The notes beneath the pieces were generated by a model, which was given only the letters and a program-made list of their open reading frames with translations, had not been told where the DNA came from and did not search any database. A DNA stretch of 9,232 nt from the NCBI GenBank assembly GCA_005885015.1, contig VAYG01000011.1, forward strand, positions 8,210 through 17,441, in the 5' to 3' direction. This document shows, one piece after another, positions 5,786 through 9,232 of this stretch (position 1 is its first letter; every line of letters starts with the position of its first letter). The stretch comes from Actinomycetota bacterium (lineage in GTDB: Bacteria; Actinomycetota; UBA4738). The position numbers were made by a program, and so were the translations under genes.

Positions 5786-7235
5786 CCCCGGCAGGAGCGC
5801 GCCGCCGGCGGCCCGCCCACGCCCCCAGGACCGCGTAGACCAACAGCGCCACGGCGAAGGACGGGATGCTCGCCCCCGCCCTGGAGCTCCACAGGGGGAA
5901 GGGCAGCCGGAGCCACCGGTGGAGAAGCGTCTCCATGGCGTCCCGCCAGGCCATCGGGCCCGTCGGAACGCTCCACTGGTAAACCAGGAACCCGGCGACC
6001 CATGCCACCGCCGCCGGGACGTTCGGCCTGGGACGTGGCCGGGGCCGGCTCGCCTGAGGGTCGGCCGGCGCAGGATCGAACATCTCCTCGGTCAACCGTC
6101 CCCGCCGCCCGAGCACGAAGTAGTCGGCCACGAACATGCCGAACAGGGGAACGAACACCGACCCCATGAGGAACAGGAACGACTCGTAGGTTCCAAGGGC
6201 GACGCTCCGGCGAAGGCCCAGCCAGATCGCCAGAACGGCCCCGGCCGCGGCGACCAGGACGATGGCCACGCGCTGGGGGATCCGTGATTCGAGGTTCTGG
6301 CTCGACACCGCGGCCGAATAGATGTCGGCGAAGGCCTCGTCCGTCTCGCCCACGAGCAACGCCAGGAGGACGATCCATCCCCCGGCCAGGGAGGCGATCG
6401 ACGTGCCGATCCCCGCCGGCGATGGATCGGACAGCCCCGCGCCCAACACCAGAAGCGCGCCCAGGGCGTAGAACCATGCGTTGCCCACCGCGTACCCGAC
6501 GAAGGTTCCGACGAAGGATCCTCTGACCGTGCGGGCGAACCGGTTGTAATCCGCCACCAGGGGCAGCCACGACACCGGCATCACGATCACCAGGTCGACG
6601 GCCAGCCAGAAGGGCAGCCCGCCCTGGCCGGGCCGGTGCCAGATGGCCCCGAGGTCCGCCGTGGTGAGGACTCGCAGCGTGATCCAGGCCGCCACCCCGG
6701 CCACCACCCACGCCCCGAACCGCTCGAGCCACCGGCGGACGACCACGATGGGCCCGCCCAGCGCCAGCGCCGTCGAGACCACCGCGACGATGGGGAGCCA
6801 CATCCAGTAGGAGGGCAACGAAGGGAACAGGTGGCTGGCCACCAGGCTCATGGCCCAGAACTCGAATCCGGTCCACCCCACGAGCTGGACGATGTTCAAC
6901 ACCGAGGGGACGTAGGAGCCCCTGATCCCCAGGACCGGGCGGAACAACACCATGCCCGGGACGCCTTCCCTGGCCCCCGCCGCACCGACCATGGCCAGCG
7001 GGACGCAGCCGAGGATCGACCCGATGGCGATCGCCAGCAGGGCCCGGGGCAGGCCGAGCCCCGGCACCAGGAACGCCCCGGTGACCAGCACCAGGAGGCC
7101 GATGGCCAGGTCGCCCCACAGCACCCCCAGGTCCAGGCCGCCCAGCTGACGATGGCGGGGTGGGACCGGCCGGATCCCCCAGGCGGGCGCTTCCGCCTGG
7201 AGCGTTCGTTCGATGCGCTCGGTGACAGAAGCCAT
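5775..7235 (-). CDS. NCS1-family permease (cytosine / hydroxymethylpyrimidine type)
   Basis: The protein has 486 residues from ATG 7235, with about twelve hydrophobic segments and a cytoplasmic N-terminus of about 30 residues. Family marks of nucleobase-cation-symport-1 carriers are visible: SYVPSVLNIVQLVGW (107-121), the SWLPLVADYNRFAR segment (222-235) that corresponds to the VADYxRxxR signature, and FVPLFGMFVADYFVL (361-375). These carriers import cytosine, purines, allantoin, hydantoin or the thiamine precursor HMP with H+ or Na+. The VLQLVGW-like and SWLPL segments remind me of CytX-type HMP carriers, but the substrate is not settled. A Pro/Arg-rich cytoplasmic loop lies at about 388-405. 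The gene starts four bases after the cyclase stop without its own clear ribosome site, which suggests translational coupling. No thiamin riboswitch is seen; the upstream sequence is cyclase coding. Confidence 0.85.
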   Translation of the reverse strand: MASVTERIERTLQAEAPAWGIRPVPPRHRQLGGLDLGVLWGDLAIGLLVLVTGAFLVPGLGLPRALLAIAIGSILGCVPLAMVGAAGAREGVPGMVLFRPVLGIRGSYVPSVLNIVQLVGWTGFEFWAMSLVASHLFPSLPSYWMWLPIVAVVSTALALGGPIVVVRRWLERFGAWVVAGVAAWITLRVLTTADLGAIWHRPGQGGLPFWLAVDLVIVMPVSWLPLVADYNRFARTVRGSFVGTFVGYAVGNAWFYALGALLVLGAGLSDPSPAGIGTSIASLAGGWIVLLALLVGETDEAFADIYSAAVSSQNLESRIPQRVAIVLVAAAGAVLAIWLGLRRSVALGTYESFLFLMGSVFVPLFGMFVADYFVLGRRGRLTEEMFDPAPADPQASRPRPRPRPNVPAAVAWVAGFLVYQWSVPTGPMAWRDAMETLLHRWLRLPFPLWSSRAGASIPSFAVALLVYAVLGAWAGRRRRAPAGVSR

Positions 7236-7239
7236 GCGG

Positions 7240-8466
7240 TCAGCCGGAAGCGGCCCCGGCCCTGGCGGCCCGATGCAAGATAACGGGGCGGACGACTCCC
7301 TTCAGCTCGACGGGGCCGATCTCCTCGAAGCGGATGTCGCCCCCTCCCACCGCACCAACGACGTCCTCGCTCACCAGGACCTCGCCGGGCCCCGCCCGCG
7401 CGGCGATCCTGGCGGCGATGTTGACCGTACGGCCGAAGTAATCGCCGTCGCGGAGGATCACCGGCCCCACGTTCACGCCAACGTGCGCGGGGGGCAGCCC
7501 GGCGGTGGGCGTCTCCTCGACCAGCTCCAGGGAACACTCGACGGCGTCCCGAGGCCCCGGGAAGTGGAACATCACGCCGTCGCCCAGCCACTTCACCGGC
7601 CGGCCGCCGAACCGAACCGATTGCGATTGGACGATCCCGCCGAGCGACGCGACCATCTCGGCCGCGGTCTCGTCGCCCCGTTCCTCGGTCAGCCTCGTGT
7701 AGCCCACCAGGTCGAGGAACACCATAGCCGGCGGCCGGGCCGGCCGGGGCGGGGCAAGTCCCAACGCGTCCAGGGCGTTCTCCAGGTGATCGATGACGTG
7801 CTCGATGATGGCGTGCTCCTGATGCCGCTGGTACGCCCACAGGATCAGGTCCCTGACCATGCCACGGAGCATCGGGCTCATCTGCGAACCCATCTCCAGG
7901 ATCTGGCTCTCGGAGGCTCCCGCCTGCATCAGGGGGAGCTCGACGTAGGTGTGGAAGAAGGGCGACTCGGCCTGGGAGATTCGGTACACGTTCTCGCCGT
8001 ATACCCTCAAGATCCTGGCGATCTCGGCGTCCTGCAGGCCCAATCCCACCGCGAACTGGGCCATCCCGAACAGCTGGAGGTCCTCCTGCCGAACCTGGTC
8101 GTCCGGGCTCGGCCGGGGAAGCCCGATCGCCTCGTGGGCCAGCTGGATGAGCCGGACGTCCAGGCCGTGGTCGGCGCTGGCTTCCCGGTACGTCTTCGGC
8201 GAGAAGCCCTGCGGTTCGGGGAAGAGGAGATCGAGGAAAGCGAAGGACATCTCGCCGGTCGCGCAGGCCTTCCCCACCGCGTCCAGGTCGACGCCGGACC
8301 GCTCGATGGCCTCGGCCAGACGAACCCGGTGGATGTTGGCCAGACGGTAGGTGCCGTCGCCCTCCCGGGACGTGATGCCGAGATCGGTGAGCCGGTCGAT
8401 CCTCTCCGGCGTGGCCCCCGTCCGCTCGGCCAGCTCGGTTTCCGAAAGGTTGGGCATGTGAGGCAT
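7240..8466 (-). CDS. Class III adenylyl cyclase with MerR-like N-terminal helix-turn-helix
   Basis: The protein has 408 residues from ATG 8466; ATG 8457, three codons later, is equally possible because neither has a ribosome site. Residues 7-75 resemble a MerR-type winged helix (ELAERTGATPERIDRL, then a YRLANIHRVRL wing/helix). Residues 85-235 form a mostly helical middle domain of unknown role. Residues 247-400 are the cyclase homology domain. All residues expected of a homodimeric adenylyl cyclase can be placed: metal-binding D252 (FLDLVGYT) and D296 (KWLGDG), adenine-selecting K292 and D342 (DYFG), and transition-state N349 and R353 (VNIAAR). The D342/N349/R353 spacing equals that of the mammalian C2 domain. 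It should make cAMP from ATP in the cytoplasm, with no membrane segment seen. It leads a probable operon with the permease and is divergent from the crotonase. Confidence 0.92.
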   Translation of the reverse strand: MPHMPNLSETELAERTGATPERIDRLTDLGITSREGDGTYRLANIHRVRLAEAIERSGVDLDAVGKACATGEMSFAFLDLLFPEPQGFSPKTYREASADHGLDVRLIQLAHEAIGLPRPSPDDQVRQEDLQLFGMAQFAVGLGLQDAEIARILRVYGENVYRISQAESPFFHTYVELPLMQAGASESQILEMGSQMSPMLRGMVRDLILWAYQRHQEHAIIEHVIDHLENALDALGLAPPRPARPPAMVFLDLVGYTRLTEERGDETAAEMVASLGGIVQSQSVRFGGRPVKWLGDGVMFHFPGPRDAVECSLELVEETPTAGLPPAHVGVNVGPVILRDGDYFGRTVNIAARIAARAGPGEVLVSEDVVGAVGGGDIRFEEIGPVELKGVVRPVILHRAARAGAASG

Positions 8467-8495
8467 GGTATCGACTGCACCGCACGTCAGGGGAG

Positions 8496-8500
8496 GGAGG
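8496..8500 (+). promoter_or_regulatory. Ribosome binding site of the crotonase gene
   Basis: GGAGG at the end of a purine-rich run (8490-8500) lies 8 bases before ATG 8509 and fixes the start. The run lies in the 42-base gap between the divergent cyclase and crotonase starts. Confidence 0.8.
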
Positions 8501-8508
8501 ATCCCGGG

Positions 8509-9232
8509 ATGAGCTACGAGCAGCTGATCGTGGAGCAGGAGGACGGCGTCGCCACCGTCCGGATGAACAACGCGGAGCGGCTGAACGCCCTGTCGCCGAC
8601 CATGACCCGCGAGCTGTTCGACGCGCTGGGGGGGCTGGGCGAGGACCAGGCGGTGCGGGCCATCGTGCTGACCGGCGAGGGCCGGGGGTTCTCGGCGGGG
8701 GCCGACCTCTCGGCCCTCCACGAGCCCTACCTGAAGGGCGAACGGCCGCAGCTCTCCCTCTTCCTGAAGGAGGGCTACAACAAGCTCATCCCTCTACTGG
8801 CGGAGAGCCCCAAGCCGGTGGTGGCAGCGGTGAACGGCGTCGTGGCGGGGGCCGGGGTGTCCCTGGCCCTCGCCTGTGACATCCGGATCGCCAGCGACGC
8901 GGCCTCGTTCACCCTGGCCTTCGTCAAGATCGGCCTCGTCCCGGACGCCGGTTCCTCCTACCTCCTGCCCCGAGCGGTGGGGATGGCCAAGGCCCTGGAG
9001 CTGGCACTGCTTTCGGATCGCATCGACGCTTCCCGGGCTCTCGAGCTCGGTCTGGTCAACCGGGTGGTGCCAGCCGCCTCGCTGACCGAGGAAGCACGGT
9101 CCCTGGCGGCTCGGCTGGCCGAGCTCCCCACGACGGCCATCGCCCTGACCAAGCGGCTGTTCAACGAATCGTCGCGCCTTCCCCTGCCGGAGGCCATGGA
9201 CCGCGAGGCACAGGTCCAGGACGAAGCCGCCG
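8509..9232 (+). CDS. Crotonase-family enoyl-CoA isomerase/hydratase, PaaG-like, 3'-truncated by window edge
   Basis: There are 241 codons plus one base before the window ends; family members have about 255-265 residues, so nearly all of the protein is present. The oxyanion-hole segments are clear: GFSAGADLSAL (60-70) and NGVVAGAGVSLALACD (109-124). The two glutamates that carry out hydration in classical enoyl-CoA hydratase (Glu144 and Glu164 in the rat enzyme) are replaced by S118 and F138. The Asp of the VPDAGSS segment, D146, is kept, as in PaaG-type isomerases acting in phenylacetyl-CoA breakdown, and the surrounding FTLAFVKIGLVPD also resembles PaaG. An isomerase role on a ring-epoxide or unsaturated acyl-CoA is therefore more likely than simple hydration. 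No other phenylacetate gene is visible in this window. Confidence 0.88.
   Translation, partial: MSYEQLIVEQEDGVATVRMNNAERLNALSPTMTRELFDALGGLGEDQAVRAIVLTGEGRGFSAGADLSALHEPYLKGERPQLSLFLKEGYNKLIPLLAESPKPVVAAVNGVVAGAGVSLALACDIRIASDAASFTLAFVKIGLVPDAGSSYLLPRAVGMAKALELALLSDRIDASRALELGLVNRVVPAASLTEEARSLAARLAELPTTAIALTKRLFNESSRLPLPEAMDREAQVQDEAA

Noticed and set aside
5587..7119. Open minus-strand frame of 510 codons over the permease
   Set aside because: It is an alternative frame of the permease gene; only the other frame shows hydrophobic segments and NCS1 motifs.
7236..7400. Possible thiamin riboswitch ahead of the HMP/cytosine-type permease
   Set aside because: This sequence codes for the end of the cyclase, and I found no THI-box-like conserved segments in it.
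6896..8485. Open minus-strand frame of 529 codons over the cyclase and permease start
   Set aside because: It is Arg/Gly-rich out-of-frame reading across two genes with clear domain content in another frame.
8467..8721. Upstream extension of the cyclase by 85 codons
   Set aside because: It would lie opposite the well-supported crotonase coding region and carries no recognisable domain; ATG 8466 or 8457 precedes the HTH directly.

Overview
The window reads as a chromosomal piece of a high-GC bacterium, most likely an actinomycete or an uncultured relative within Actinomycetota. This is inferred from strongly G/C-biased third codon positions, GTG starts, a possible leaderless gene, a secreted tandem-repeat beta-propeller of a type I associate with soil Actinobacteria, and an adenylyl cyclase with a MerR-like N-terminus. 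No rRNA, tRNA, CRISPR array, insertion sequence or phage gene was seen. Coding density is very high and no gene-free stretch exceeds about 100 bases.

Layout. (1) The 3' part of a SAM-dependent methyltransferase (+, enters from the left edge), followed at once by an imperfect 11-bp-stem hairpin. (2) A secreted eight-repeat beta-propeller protein (+). (3) Facing it, with a 5-bp gap, two small predicted membrane proteins of unknown function (-). They sit in sequence of roughly 62% GC by hand count, against about 65-78% in the lines sampled nearby. (4) A two-gene unit on the minus strand: M17 leucyl aminopeptidase (pepA) followed by a PIG-L/LmbE-type deacetylase, joined by a 4-base GTGA stop/start overlap. 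(5) A small cupin-fold gene (+), divergent from pepA, with a candidate promoter that would place the transcript start on its GTG codon. (6) A second minus-strand pair: class III adenylyl cyclase followed after 4 bases by an NCS1-family nucleobase/HMP-type permease. The permease end overlaps the cupin gene tail to tail by 11 bases. (7) Divergent from the cyclase, a PaaG-like crotonase (+) that runs off the right edge.

How the genes may work together. The pepA/deacetylase pair suggests co-translation of two metal-dependent hydrolases acting on peptide and amide bonds. The cyclase/permease pair suggests co-expression of a cAMP source with an uptake system. Both links are inferred from spacing only. 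Most of the window is ordinary metabolism and transport; I do not see a clear undescribed multi-gene system. The points most worth following are the two-gene membrane-protein islet, the cupin that has lost its metal ligands, the compact divergent promoters, and the crotonase that keeps only a PaaG-type aspartate.
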